Source: Verrucomicrobiota bacterium
GTDB lineage: Bacteria > Verrucomicrobiota > Verrucomicrobiia > Limisphaerales > JACRJY01
Length of the DNA stretch: 64,000 nt
Assembly: GCA_016235585.1 (NCBI GenBank)
Contig: JACRJY010000157.1
Coordinates: 31,398-95,397, forward strand
Reading direction: 5' to 3'
Shown here piece after piece: positions 6,971 through 15,376 of the stretch. How positions within the stretch are numbered: the first letter of the stretch is position 1; every line of letters starts with the position of its first letter. The notes below the pieces were generated by a model. That model was not told where the DNA came from. It did no database searches and saw only the letters and a list, made by a program, of their open reading frames with translations. The position numbers were made by a program, and so were the translations under genes.

Positions 6971-9900
6971 TCACTTGGCCGCTGGCGAAACCTTGCCCGT
7001 GCCGTCCTTCAAAGTTTCCAGATAGGCAATCAGGTCGGCGAACTGCGGAGCCGTCAGGCCCAGGTGCAGCCCGTCGGGCATCAGCGAGAGCGGGCTTGAG
7101 CGCGTGCTTTGAACCTCGGATTTTTGCAGCGTGACTATTTTCCCCTCCGTGTCCACCAGCGTGAGTTCGGTCGCGGTTTCCTGCCGCACGATGCCGGTTT
7201 TCAAATCGTCGCCGCGCAGCACGACCATCGTCTGCCGGTAGCCGTCCAGCACGCTGCGCGAGGGAAACGTCACCTCCTCGATCAGCTGCGCGCGGCTGTA
7301 TTTCAGGCCGATGCCCGACAAGTCCGGCCCCGCGTCGCCGCCCTCGCCCGCCACGCGGTGGCATTTGATGCACGCCACGCCGGCCCGGTCGTTGAAAATC
7401 ATCCGGCCCCCCGTCGCGTCGCCGGGATTGGCGAGCGCGAAATCCTCGTGCTTCATCTGCACCTTGCCCGGGGAAGTGCCGGAGAAGATCGGCCCCCGGC
7501 GCGCCGTGACGTTGCCGCCGTAAATCCCCCGCAGCTCGCTCAAGACCGCCGCCGGCAGGCGCGTGGCGCGGACGTGCGCCTCGATCTTCGGCAGCGCCTC
7601 GGCCTGGATGCGGCGGATCGCGTTGGCGCTGTGCGAATGCACCTTGACGTTCGGGCTTTGCAGCCCCTCCAGATAGACATGGACGGCGCGCACGTCCGGC
7701 ATCGCGGCCAGCGCCAGCGCCGCCTCGTCGCGCGTGACGGGATCGGCGTAGGCGTGGAGCAGCGGTTCGACGGCGCTCTTCAGCTTCATCTGTCCGAGCA
7801 GTTCCACCGCCTGCTTGCGCGCCTCGGCATCGGCGGCGGGAGGGCTTGGCTCGGTGGGCGGGACCACGCGCGTCGCGCGGGTCAGCACCGGAGTGAGCGT
7901 GGCGGCGACCGGTTCGCCGCCAATTTTCGCGAGCGAGCCGCCCGCCGCCTGCCGGTCGCTCGCGTTCGGGCTGGAAAGCTGGCCGGTGAGCAGCGCGATG
8001 GCATTGGTCGCGCGCGCCGCGCCGAGGGCTTCGAGCGCCTTGGTTTTGAAAATCGGCGGTGGCGAGCCTTGGGCGACGCGCAGAATCAGTTCGATCATGT
8101 TTGTCCCGCCGATGCGCCCCGCCGTCACGAGGGCTTCGGGCGTGAGCTCCGAGTTCGCCGCCGTGTCGTTGAGGATGGCGGTCACGATGGCCTCGCTCTG
8201 CGGCACGGCCTTGATGTCGCGCAGCGTTTCCAAAACCGTCTTTTTCAACGAAGTGTCGGTTTCGCGGGCGAACAATTCCCCCAAGTCCGCGCCCGCCCCG
8301 GAGTCGTCTGCCGTGCGGATGCCGTCCACGGCTGCGCGTCGGACAGCGGCGCTTCCGTCGTGCAGCGCGGCGCGCAGCGCCTCGAACGCGAGCGGCGTGC
8401 CGCTCCACTCGTTCGTGTCGCGCGGGCGCGGCGATCCGGCGGGCGTGGTGCTCCACCACGAGCCGTCCCACGGCGCGGGCGCACGGGCCAGCCCGGCGAC
8501 GAACGCGAGCGCGAACTGGCGCGTTTCAATCAGCGCGGCTTTCTTTGCCGCGAAGTTGGAAAGCGCCTGCACCACCGGCTCAAAATAACTTTCACGCAGC
8601 GCGAAGAACGTGCCTTCGCGCACGGCGGGCTTTTTGTGCTCCAACCCCTTCGTGATGGCCGCCCACGCGCGCGGTTCCGCGCGCCCGATGCGGTTCAGCG
8701 CGGTGAACACCGCGTAGCGCGCGAACAAATCTTTTTCATCCAGCACTTCGAGCAGCGCCGGCACGCTCGCCGGATCACCGATGCGCCCCAACGCCGTGGC
8801 CGACTGGAAACGGACCGCCGCGTTCGGGTGGGCGAGCATTTTTTCCAGCGGCTTGCGGGCGTCCTTCACCCCGCGCCCGCCGGCCTGGCGGATGGCCTGC
8901 GCGCGGACGGACAGATCGGCGTCATTCAAAGTGGCGAGCAGTTCGCGCCGCGCGGCCTTGCCGCCGTCCAGCGCATCTAGTGCCCAAATCGCGTGCCAGC
9001 GCGCGGCGGGCGGGGCCTTGCGGTCGGTGAGCAGTGATTTCAGCGGGCGAATCGCGTCTTTGCGCTCGGCGAGACGGCGCTGGGCGACGAGCCGCACGGC
9101 TTGTGCGGAATGGCGCAGGCCTTGGATCAACTTCGCCGTGCTGACGCCCTCGGCACGGCCCATCGCGGCGCTGACGAACCAGTCGGGCCGGGGCGCGGCC
9201 TGGCTCGGGCCAGTGTAGGTGAACTTCAACAGCCGCCCCTTCTCCGAGTTTTCCTTCCAGTGATGATGATGCCAGTCCGCGACGACGAGGCTCAAGCCGT
9301 CCGGCGTGAACGTGATTCCGACGGGACGGAAATCTTTTTCGCCCACGCTGAAAAAATTCTCATTGGTCAGCACGCGAAAGCTCGCGCCGTCGCGCTCGAC
9401 GCGGACGCGGCTGATTTGCCGCTTCGACCACTCGCCGAAGAACAGGTTGCCGCGATACTCGGCGGGCAGCGCGTCCTCGTTGTAGGCCGCCGCGCCCGTC
9501 GGGCCGCCACCGCCGTAGTCCGCCATCATCCAGAGCGTGTGGGGCTGGCGTGTCTTGTAATCGTAAGGGTAGCCGTAGTCGCCGCCGTCCACCATGTGCG
9601 AGAGGCGCGTCCACCAGCCCTGGCCGTCATCCGAGTTGTCGAGCGTGAACATCTCGTCCTCGGCGGTCATGGCGGTGTCGAGGAAGTTGCGCGTGCCGCG
9701 CGAGAAAACTTCCGCGCCCGTCGCGTCGGGGCGCATCCGCATGATGCCGCCGCGCAGATCCACTTTCCGCCCGTCCGGGCCGGTCATGCCGTGGATGCCC
9801 TTGTCGCCGGTGCAGAGGTAAAAATAACCGTCCATCGCGAGGCGGAAGCCGGACGGGATGTGGTCGTTCAGGCTCGGCAGCCACGGCTTGGAATTCGTGC

Positions 9901-10357
9901 AATGAAACAAATCCTTCCGGTTCGCACCGACGCCATTGTGGTCGTCGAACACGGAGAACTTCGGCGCGTGATGGACGAACAGTTTGCCGTCGAGATACTG
10001 CAGGCCGAACACCGCGTAGAGATCCTCGGCGAACACCGTCACCGTGCCGTCGGGATGGAAGCAGAGCACGCGGTCAATCGGCGTCTCGCCGCCGGTGTTC
10101 TTGCCGTCCATGTAATCCTCGCCGACGAAGATGCGCCCGTCGGGCGCGCAGCAGACGACCGAGGGATAGCGCACCACGGGGCTTTCGGCGATGAGTTCGA
10201 CCTTCCAGTCCGGCGGGCACTTCGGCAGGCCGGGGCCGGCGTCGGCGGCGCGCAGCGGCGCGCAGAGGACGCCGAGCGCGGTGAGGAGGGTGAGGCGGAG
10301 GATTGTTTGCACGCGGCGCGTCGTCGTTTCGCCTGAAGCTAGAAACTCGGCGCGCAA
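6971..10357 (-). CDS. Large secreted haem-binding protein (beta-propeller, HEAT repeats, c-type haem domain)
   Basis: 1128 residues with an N-terminal signal (ILRLTLLTALGVLCAPLRAADA). Domains in order: a PVC-type six-bladed propeller/dehydrogenase-like domain (about 45-390; repeated phrases such as MDGYFYLCTGDKG and FRPVGITFTPDGLSLVVADW), a long series of HEAT-like helical repeats (about 400-950; for example AVRFQSATALGRIGDPASVPALLEVL), and a C-terminal cytochrome-c-like domain with CIKCH near 1015 followed by GPDLSGIG and the PVC-specific region ending DLIAYLETLKDG. Family members are periplasmic or surface proteins abundant in Planctomycetes/Verrucomicrobia; electron-transfer partner and substrate are unknown. 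The start could also be a GTG about 15 codons in. Confidence 0.88.
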   Translation of the reverse strand: MRAEFLASGETTTRRVQTILRLTLLTALGVLCAPLRAADAGPGLPKCPPDWKVELIAESPVVRYPSVVCCAPDGRIFVGEDYMDGKNTGGETPIDRVLCFHPDGTVTVFAEDLYAVFGLQYLDGKLFVHHAPKFSVFDDHNGVGANRKDLFHCTNSKPWLPSLNDHIPSGFRLAMDGYFYLCTGDKGIHGMTGPDGRKVDLRGGIMRMRPDATGAEVFSRGTRNFLDTAMTAEDEMFTLDNSDDGQGWWTRLSHMVDGGDYGYPYDYKTRQPHTLWMMADYGGGGPTGAAAYNEDALPAEYRGNLFFGEWSKRQISRVRVERDGASFRVLTNENFFSVGEKDFRPVGITFTPDGLSLVVADWHHHHWKENSEKGRLLKFTYTGPSQAAPRPDWFVSAAMGRAEGVSTAKLIQGLRHSAQAVRLVAQRRLAERKDAIRPLKSLLTDRKAPPAARWHAIWALDALDGGKAARRELLATLNDADLSVRAQAIRQAGGRGVKDARKPLEKMLAHPNAAVRFQSATALGRIGDPASVPALLEVLDEKDLFARYAVFTALNRIGRAEPRAWAAITKGLEHKKPAVREGTFFALRESYFEPVVQALSNFAAKKAALIETRQFALAFVAGLARAPAPWDGSWWSTTPAGSPRPRDTNEWSGTPLAFEALRAALHDGSAAVRRAAVDGIRTADDSGAGADLGELFARETDTSLKKTVLETLRDIKAVPQSEAIVTAILNDTAANSELTPEALVTAGRIGGTNMIELILRVAQGSPPPIFKTKALEALGAARATNAIALLTGQLSSPNASDRQAAGGSLAKIGGEPVAATLTPVLTRATRVVPPTEPSPPAADAEARKQAVELLGQMKLKSAVEPLLHAYADPVTRDEAALALAAMPDVRAVHVYLEGLQSPNVKVHSHSANAIRRIQAEALPKIEAHVRATRLPAAVLSELRGIYGGNVTARRGPIFSGTSPGKVQMKHEDFALANPGDATGGRMIFNDRAGVACIKCHRVAGEGGDAGPDLSGIGLKYSRAQLIEEVTFPSRSVLDGYRQTMVVLRGDDLKTGIVRQETATELTLVDTEGKIVTLQKSEVQSTRSSPLSLMPDGLHLGLTAPQFADLIAYLETLKDGTGKVSPAAK

Positions 10358-10523
10358 GAGTCGAAGGAATTATTCACCACGCCGGAGCGGGCATGAGTGG
10401 CGCAGGCGGGGCACAGCCTCGCTTTGCTTCCAATAAGTGGAGCGGGCGGCGCCGCCGGTTCCAAACCTCGGCCCCGTGTCGTGTTCATCCGAAAGGGTGC
10501 CGATGGGAGCAACTCATGAAGGC

Positions 10524-10550
10524 TTGACAGCTTGGCTTTGCAATGCAAAG
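10524..10550 (+). promoter_or_regulatory. TTGACA -35 and 15-bp dyad operator CTTTGCAATGCAAAG
   Basis: TTGACA at 10524-10529 is followed, inside the spacer, by the perfect dyad CTTTGCA-A-TGCAAAG at 10536-10550, only 8 bp before the start of the membrane protein/regulator operon. A near-identical dyad lies upstream of ispH (11535). Placement over the promoter suggests repression by the winged-helix protein encoded second in this operon. Confidence 0.7.
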
Positions 10551-10558
10551 TATCCGTC

Positions 10559-11185
10559 ATGGACACCAACGCCGCCGCTGAAAACCTCCAGGTCATCCGC
10601 ACGCTTATGGAACGCTCGGCGCTCTACCGCCGCGCGCTCGCGCCGGTGATGACTTTCGCCGGGGCGACCGGCCTCGTGGCGGCGGCGCTCGGCTGGCTGC
10701 TCAAGATCGGGCAGCCGCGCGCGTTCACGCTGTATTGGCTGGCCGTGAGCGTCGTCGCGCTGGCCGGGGTTTTTCTCATTTCGCGGCAGCAGGCGCTGAA
10801 AGACAAAGAACCGTTCTGGTCGCCGCCCGCGCGGCGGGTGACGCAGGCGATTTTGCCGCCGCTGTTCCTTGGACTCATGGCGGCTTTGATGCTCGGCCTG
10901 CCGTCCGGAAACAGTCCGGTTCCCGCCTGGTGGCTGCCGCCGGGCTGGATGGCGCTCTACGGCTGCGCGCTGCACGCCGCCGGATTTTTCACCGCACGCG
11001 GGATGCGCTGGCTCGGCTGGGCCTTCATTCTGGCTGGCAGCGCCTGTTTTTTCGCACTTGGACAATTGAGCATAGCCCCGTCACCTTTTCAGGCGCACGC
11101 GCTCATGGGCGGCGCTTTTGGCGGCCTGCACCTCGCGGCGGGACTTTACCTGTATGCCACCGAGCGAAATGGGAAAACGGCGTGA
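10559..11185 (+). CDS. Membrane protein, partner of the winged-helix regulator
   Basis: 208 residues from ATG 10559. A short hydrophilic N-terminus (MDTNAAAENLQVIRTLMERS) precedes about six hydrophobic helices (first at VMTFAGATGLVAAALGWLL, last at ALMGGAFGGLHLAAGLYLYA). No catalytic motif is visible. It overlaps the next gene by GTGA, so the two are coupled, and a dyad lies in its promoter. Membrane protein/transcription factor pairs of this layout occur in many soil bacteria; the membrane protein may sense or respond to the signal read by the regulator, but this is inference. Confidence 0.8.
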   Translation: MDTNAAAENLQVIRTLMERSALYRRALAPVMTFAGATGLVAAALGWLLKIGQPRAFTLYWLAVSVVALAGVFLISRQQALKDKEPFWSPPARRVTQAILPPLFLGLMAALMLGLPSGNSPVPAWWLPPGWMALYGCALHAAGFFTARGMRWLGWAFILAGSACFFALGQLSIAPSPFQAHALMGGAFGGLHLAAGLYLYATERNGKTA

Positions 11186-11490
11186 ACCCCGAACCGTTCC
11201 TCAACCTCGACCGGGTCATCCACGAGAAGGGGCGGCTGGCTATCATGTCGCTCCTCGCCGCGTCGGACGGGCTTTCTTTCACTGAAATGCGCGACACGCT
11301 TCAAATGACCGACGGCAACGTGACCGCCCATCTGCGGACCCTCCACGACGCCGGCTACGTGGCTTTCACCAAGTCGCTGGAGGGCGCGCGCCCGCTCACC
11401 ACCTCCACGCTTACCGCCAAGGGTCGCAAGGCCTTCGCCGAATACGTTGACCTGCTGGATCAAATCGTCCGGCAGACGAAGGGAAAATAA
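11182..11490 (+). CDS. Small winged-helix transcriptional regulator
   Basis: 102 residues, GTG start overlapping the previous stop (GTGA). It is a single winged-helix domain: IHEKGRLAIMSLLAASDGLSFTEMR (helices 1-2), MTDGNVTAHLRTLHDAGYV (recognition helix and turn), wing ARPLTTSTLTAKGRKAFAEY, C-terminal dimerising helix. It is the stand-alone MarR/ArsR-like type often annotated as winged helix DNA-binding domain protein. The dyads CTTTGYAATGCAAAG at 10536 and 11535 flank its operon and the next gene, and are the obvious candidates for its binding site, giving autoregulation plus control of ispH. Confidence 0.85.
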   Translation: MNPEPFLNLDRVIHEKGRLAIMSLLAASDGLSFTEMRDTLQMTDGNVTAHLRTLHDAGYVAFTKSLEGARPLTTSTLTAKGRKAFAEYVDLLDQIVRQTKGK

Positions 11491-11534
11491 TATCTCCGAA
11501 AGTTTGAACGAATTGAAACCGCCTTGGTCTTTAG

Positions 11535-11549
11535 CTTTGTAATGCAAAG
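11535..11549. promoter_or_regulatory. Second operator-like dyad, CTTTGTAATGCAAAG, upstream of ispH
   Basis: Differs from the 10536 dyad at one base in 15. It lies 33 bp before the ispH start and 45 bp after the regulator stop. The flanking bases also match (GCTTTG...CAAAGT), so the similarity is greater than a random palindrome would give. Confidence 0.65.
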
Positions 11550-11581
11550 TGAAAGAAACTGGCAACCCGCCAACTGACAGC

Positions 11582-12469
11582 ATGAAAATCCTTCGCGCCA
11601 CCCATCTCGGAATGTGCTTCGGCGTCCGCGACGCCATTGCGCTCGCCCGGCAGCAGGCCGCCGCCGGGCCGCTGACCATCCTCGGCGACCTCGTCCACAA
11701 CGAAACCGTGCTCGCCGACCTGCGTTCGCGCGGCATCCGCATCGAGCGCGACGCGGCGGGCATCACCACGCCCACGGTGATGATCACCGCGCATGGTGCG
11801 TCGGACGCCGCCATGGCGCGGGTGCGGACGCGCGGCCTGAACGTCGTCGAGGCAACGTGCCCGCTCGTCCACTTCGCGCACCGCGAGCTGCGGCGGCTGG
11901 TGAAGGAGGGATTTCACCCCGTCATCATCGGCCAGCGCGACCATGTCGAGGTGCGCGGCATGACGGAGGATTTGGCGGAGTTCGACGTGGTGCTCACGCC
12001 GGTGGAGGTGGGGCAGTTGAGCGGGCGGCGGCGCTTCGGCGTCGTCGCCCAGACCACCCAGCCCATTACCCGTGTGCGCGAGCTGGTCACGCTCCTCCAG
12101 CGACGCTTTCCCAATTCAGAAGTTCGCTTCGCCGACACGGTCTGCCAGCCGACCAAGCAGCGTCAGGCCGCCGCCGAGGAACTCGCGCGGCAGTGCGACG
12201 TGGTCGTCGTCATCGGGGGCGCGCACAGCAACAACACGCGCGAACTCGCCGCCACTTGCGCGCGTTTCTGCCCGCGCGTGCATCATGTGCATGGCGCGGC
12301 GGATCTGCGCGGCGAGTGGTTCACCGGCGCGGAAACCGTCGGCCTCACCGCCGGCACGAGCACGCCGGACGCGGTGGTTGCGGGTGTGGAAGCTGCGCTC
12401 CGCCGCATCGCTGAATCTGAATTTCACCTGGATCCGCATACCATGGAATTGGCGTCACAAGCTGCCTGA
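11582..12469 (+). CDS. ispH: 4-hydroxy-3-methylbut-2-enyl diphosphate reductase
   Basis: 295 residues. The three Cys that bind the 4Fe-4S cluster are visible: HLGMCFGVRDA near residue 12, VEATCPLVH, and ADTVCQPTKQRQ; also the ITAHG, GGAHSNNTREL and LTAGTSTPD motifs. IspH makes IPP and DMAPP in the last step of the MEP isoprenoid pathway, in the cytosol. ATG 11582 gives MKILRATHLGMCFG, typical of the family; the track start at 11549 falls on the operator-like dyad. It is somewhat divergent from E. coli IspH, as in other LytB-type proteins of this phylum. Possible control by the regulator at 11182 is suggested by the dyad. Confidence 0.92.
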   Translation: MKILRATHLGMCFGVRDAIALARQQAAAGPLTILGDLVHNETVLADLRSRGIRIERDAAGITTPTVMITAHGASDAAMARVRTRGLNVVEATCPLVHFAHRELRRLVKEGFHPVIIGQRDHVEVRGMTEDLAEFDVVLTPVEVGQLSGRRRFGVVAQTTQPITRVRELVTLLQRRFPNSEVRFADTVCQPTKQRQAAAEELARQCDVVVVIGGAHSNNTRELAATCARFCPRVHHVHGAADLRGEWFTGAETVGLTAGTSTPDAVVAGVEAALRRIAESEFHLDPHTMELASQAA

Positions 12470-12486
12470 TTGACGCGACCTCACTC

Positions 12487-13215
12487 ATGAATACTGCCGT
12501 TCAAGTTACGCAAATCCCCGTCCTCCTGCGCGGTGAGACAAAGTCGGTCGTTGCTTGGATTCGCCAATGGGACTGGTCGCGCGTGCGCGCCTGGGTGGCC
12601 GTCACGGTGCTGGGCGCGGCGCTCTTCGGCGCGGCCATCGGCTGGTGGCGCGCGCCGCTGCAGGCGTTCTACACGGCGGCCAAGTTTCCTCTCGTGCTCC
12701 TGCTCACCGCGCTCGGCAATGCCGTGCTCAACGCCATGCTTGCGCCGCTGCTGGGCGTGAACATGGGCCTGCGCCAGTCGCTGCTCGCGGTGCTGATGAG
12801 CTTCACCATCGCGGCGGCGATTCTCGGGGCGTTTGCCCCGCTCCAGTTCTTCGTCGCGTGGAATGTCCCTTCGTTCAACCTCGAACTGCGCTCGGCGTTT
12901 CTGGGCTACCGGTTCATGCAGTTTGCCACCGTGTCGTTCATCGCGTTTGCCGGCGTGATGGCGAACGTGCGGCTGCTGCCGCTGCTGCGCGCCCACGCGG
13001 AGACGGACGCGGCGGCGCTGCGCGTCCTGTTTGCCTGGCTGGCGGGCAATCTTTTTCTGGGCAGTCAAATCTGCTGGGTGCTTCGCCCGTTTGTCGGCCT
13101 GCCGCAAGCCCCGGTTGAGTTTCTTGGGCCAGGTTTGTTTCAGGGCAGTTTTTACGAAGAGGTCTTTCAAGCCTTGCGTGCAGTGCTGCTCCAGCAGGCG
13201 GAGGTCGGATTGTGA
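12487..13215 (+). CDS. Polytopic membrane protein, first of a tandem paralogue pair
   Basis: 242 residues with about five or six TM segments. Shares long stretches with the next gene, including LLTALGNAVLNAMLAPLLGV, LRQSLLAVLMSFTIAAAILGA and LFAWLAGNLFLGSQ. Near the C-terminus QGSFYEEVFQALR corresponds to KGSFYEAVFHAIR of the paralogue. No catalytic motif recognised. It overlaps the next gene by GTGA. It is related in pattern to the third gene (13944), whose late phrase TALRPLIGTSDSF matches the paralogues' WVLRPFVGLP. Function unknown. Confidence 0.85.
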   Translation: MNTAVQVTQIPVLLRGETKSVVAWIRQWDWSRVRAWVAVTVLGAALFGAAIGWWRAPLQAFYTAAKFPLVLLLTALGNAVLNAMLAPLLGVNMGLRQSLLAVLMSFTIAAAILGAFAPLQFFVAWNVPSFNLELRSAFLGYRFMQFATVSFIAFAGVMANVRLLPLLRAHAETDAAALRVLFAWLAGNLFLGSQICWVLRPFVGLPQAPVEFLGPGLFQGSFYEEVFQALRAVLLQQAEVGL

Positions 13216-13922
13216 GCGTGGCAGTCACCGAACTGCGACAGGTTCCGGCGTTGCTTCGGGGCGAGGCGGAGTCCGCCGCAGTCTGGACGGAGACGTGCGA
13301 TGCGCCCCGCGTGGCGATGTGGCTGGCAGTGACAATTGGCGGCTCGGCGGCTTTTGGCGCGGCGATGGGCTGGTGGCGCGCGCCGGAACAGGCACTTTAC
13401 ACAGCGGTGAAGTTTCCGCTGGTCATCCTGCTCACCGCGCTGGGCAATGCGGTGCTGAACGCCATGCTCGCACCGCTGCTGGGGGTAAACATCGGCCTGC
13501 GGCAGTCGCTGCTCGCCGTGCTGATGAGCTTCACCATCGCGGCGGCAATCCTCGGCGCGGCCAGCCCGCTGCTGGCCTTTGTCGTCTGGAATACACCGCC
13601 GCTGGCGGAGCGCGCGAGCGCCGGCGGGGCGCACGCCTTCCTGCTGCTGACCATCGTGGTCATCATCGCCTTCGCGGGCGTGGCGGCGAATCTGCGCCTC
13701 CTCCAAATGCTGCGCCGCCTCGGCGGCGGCGCGGGCGCGGCCCGGCGCGTGTTGTTCGCCTGGCTGGCGGGCAACCTGTTCCTCGGCAGCCAGCTTTCCT
13801 GGATGCTGCGGCCGTTCATCGGCTCACCGGGGCTTTCCGTGCAGTTCCTCCGCGACGATCCGCTCAAGGGAAGTTTCTACGAGGCGGTTTTCCATGCCAT
13901 CCGGCGGCTCTTTCTCGACTGA
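13212..13922 (+). CDS. Polytopic membrane protein, second tandem paralogue
   Basis: 236 residues starting at a GTG that overlaps the upstream TGA. Topology and sequence follow the gene before it over nearly the whole length, so the pair arose by tandem duplication and then diverged. TM helices include WLAVTIGGSAAFGAAMGWW and FLLLTIVVIIAFAGVAANL. Function unknown; presumably a cytoplasmic-membrane complex with its neighbours. Confidence 0.85.
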   Translation: MSVAVTELRQVPALLRGEAESAAVWTETCDAPRVAMWLAVTIGGSAAFGAAMGWWRAPEQALYTAVKFPLVILLTALGNAVLNAMLAPLLGVNIGLRQSLLAVLMSFTIAAAILGAASPLLAFVVWNTPPLAERASAGGAHAFLLLTIVVIIAFAGVAANLRLLQMLRRLGGGAGAARRVLFAWLAGNLFLGSQLSWMLRPFIGSPGLSVQFLRDDPLKGSFYEAVFHAIRRLFLD

Positions 13923-13943
13923 ACCATCAACACAATAACAAAC

Positions 13944-14750
13944 ATGAGCGACATGAACAACACTCCACCTCTCCCGCCTCAACCCAGCAATTCCGAACCG
14001 GCTTCAACCCCCACGCCACCGCCCGCCGCGCCCGGCGCAGTGCCGCCGCTGTTTGGCGCGCCGGGAACCGATCCGGCGGATCGAGTTCCCATCACAAATA
14101 TGTTTGGCGCCAGCGAAGCGTTGCTGCGCCATCCACGACGGATTTGGTTCCAACTCACGCAGTCCGGCCAGTTGCATCTGACGCTGGCGCTGCTCGGCAT
14201 CGCCCTCGGCTGCGCGCTGGTCTACGGCTTTGTCGTGGGAACTTTTTCCGGGCAGGATCAACTTTGGGCCGCGCCGGTGAAGATTGCCGCCGGGCTGCTC
14301 ATCTCCGGCCTCATCTGTCTGCCGAGCCTCTACATCTTCTCGTGCCTCGGCGGCGCGAACACCCGGCTGCTGGAAGTCTGCGGCCTCGTCGCCGGCCTGC
14401 TCGCGCTGCTGGCGGTGCTGCTCATCGGGTTTGCGCCAGTAGCGTGGATTTTCTCTCAAAGCACCGAGTCGGTCGCCGCCATGGGCGCGCTGCACCTGGC
14501 CTTTGCCGCCATTGCGACGGGTTTCGGCCTTAAGTTTCTCGCGCTCGGCTTTCGCGAACTCAACGCGCGGTTCAGTGGCGGCCTGCGCGTGTGGGCGGCC
14601 GTCTTCGTGCTCGTGCTCCTGCAAATGACCACGGCGCTCCGCCCGCTGATCGGCACCAGCGACTCGTTCCTGCCGTCCGAGAAGAAGTTCTTTCTCGCTC
14701 ACTGGTTTGATACGCTGGACAAAGACAGCCGCACGGGAAACCCGCGCTGA
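13944..14750 (+). CDS. Polytopic membrane protein with Pro-rich N-terminus
   Basis: 268 residues. A cytosolic Pro/Ala-rich lead (about 1-55) precedes about six TM segments. The C-terminal ALRPLIGTSDSFLPSEKKFFL is a conserved phrase in Verrucomicrobiota hypothetical proteins, some labelled actin-binding WH2-domain proteins; that label looks like a low-complexity artefact. It appears to be a longer relative of the two preceding paralogues. It lies 21 bp after them and 2 bp before the next gene, so a four-gene operon is likely. Confidence 0.8.
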   Translation: MSDMNNTPPLPPQPSNSEPASTPTPPPAAPGAVPPLFGAPGTDPADRVPITNMFGASEALLRHPRRIWFQLTQSGQLHLTLALLGIALGCALVYGFVVGTFSGQDQLWAAPVKIAAGLLISGLICLPSLYIFSCLGGANTRLLEVCGLVAGLLALLAVLLIGFAPVAWIFSQSTESVAAMGALHLAFAAIATGFGLKFLALGFRELNARFSGGLRVWAAVFVLVLLQMTTALRPLIGTSDSFLPSEKKFFLAHWFDTLDKDSRTGNPR

Positions 14751-14752
14751 CC

Positions 14753-15277
14753 ATGACTGACCGCGAACGCCAACTCCTCCTCCGCCTCCGCGCGTGGACG
14801 CTCCTGTTCATCCTCGGCCTCGTGTTGAGCGGCGCGACGGCGATTCCGCTGGAGACGGAACTCCACTGGCTCGTGAAATGGACAGGCGCGGAATCGTTGG
14901 TGAAATCGCCCGCATCCACGGACGCGCCGGGCTGGGCAGTGTGGCTCGTGCGCGTGCGCGACGCCTTGGTGGAAACCGGCGCGAAGCATCCGTTCCTCGC
15001 CTACGGCTACGACTGGCTGGCGTTCGGGCATTTCGTCATCGCGCTGGCCTTCGTCGGTGCATGGCGCGACCCGGTGCGGAACATATGGCTGTTCGACTTC
15101 GGCCTCATGGCGTGCGCGCTGGTGATTCCATTCGCGCTCATTTTCGGCGGCGCACGCGGCATTCCGCTTTACTGGCGGTTGATTGACTGCTCGTTCGGCG
15201 TCATCGGCGCAATCCCGTTGTGGTTGTGCCGGAGGTGGACGCTGGAATTGGAGAAGCTCGCCGTGTCCGCCAAATGA
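14753..15277 (+). CDS. Conserved membrane protein of unknown function
   Basis: 174 residues with four predicted TM helices: TLLFILGLVLSGATAIPL, YDWLAFGHFVIALAFVGAW, FDFGLMACALVIPFALIFG, FGVIGAIPLWLC. The phrases DPVRNIWLFDFG and RGIPLYWRLIDCSFGV..IPLWLCRRW are strongly conserved in a family shared by Verrucomicrobiota and Bacteroidota. No function is assigned to that family to my knowledge. It is the last gene of the probable operon starting at 12487. Confidence 0.85.
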   Translation: MTDRERQLLLRLRAWTLLFILGLVLSGATAIPLETELHWLVKWTGAESLVKSPASTDAPGWAVWLVRVRDALVETGAKHPFLAYGYDWLAFGHFVIALAFVGAWRDPVRNIWLFDFGLMACALVIPFALIFGGARGIPLYWRLIDCSFGVIGAIPLWLCRRWTLELEKLAVSAK

Positions 15278-15376
15278 TTTTCGCCTGCACAGTTTTGCTT
15301 CCACGCTGAATCCCCTTGCCACGCGCGGGGGCATTCGTTACCCCAAGGCACGCGCCGCGTTCACTCGCGCCGCACC

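Noticed and set aside
6849-8471. Long minus-strand Arg/Ala-rich ORF of 540 aa
   Set aside because: Frame shadow of the haem protein gene on the same strand; low-complexity Arg/Gly/Ala translation typical of GC-rich shadows.
10536-10550. CTTTGCAATGCAAAG as a transcription terminator
   Set aside because: It lies upstream of a gene just after TTGACA and recurs before ispH; the stem is short and not followed by a T-run.
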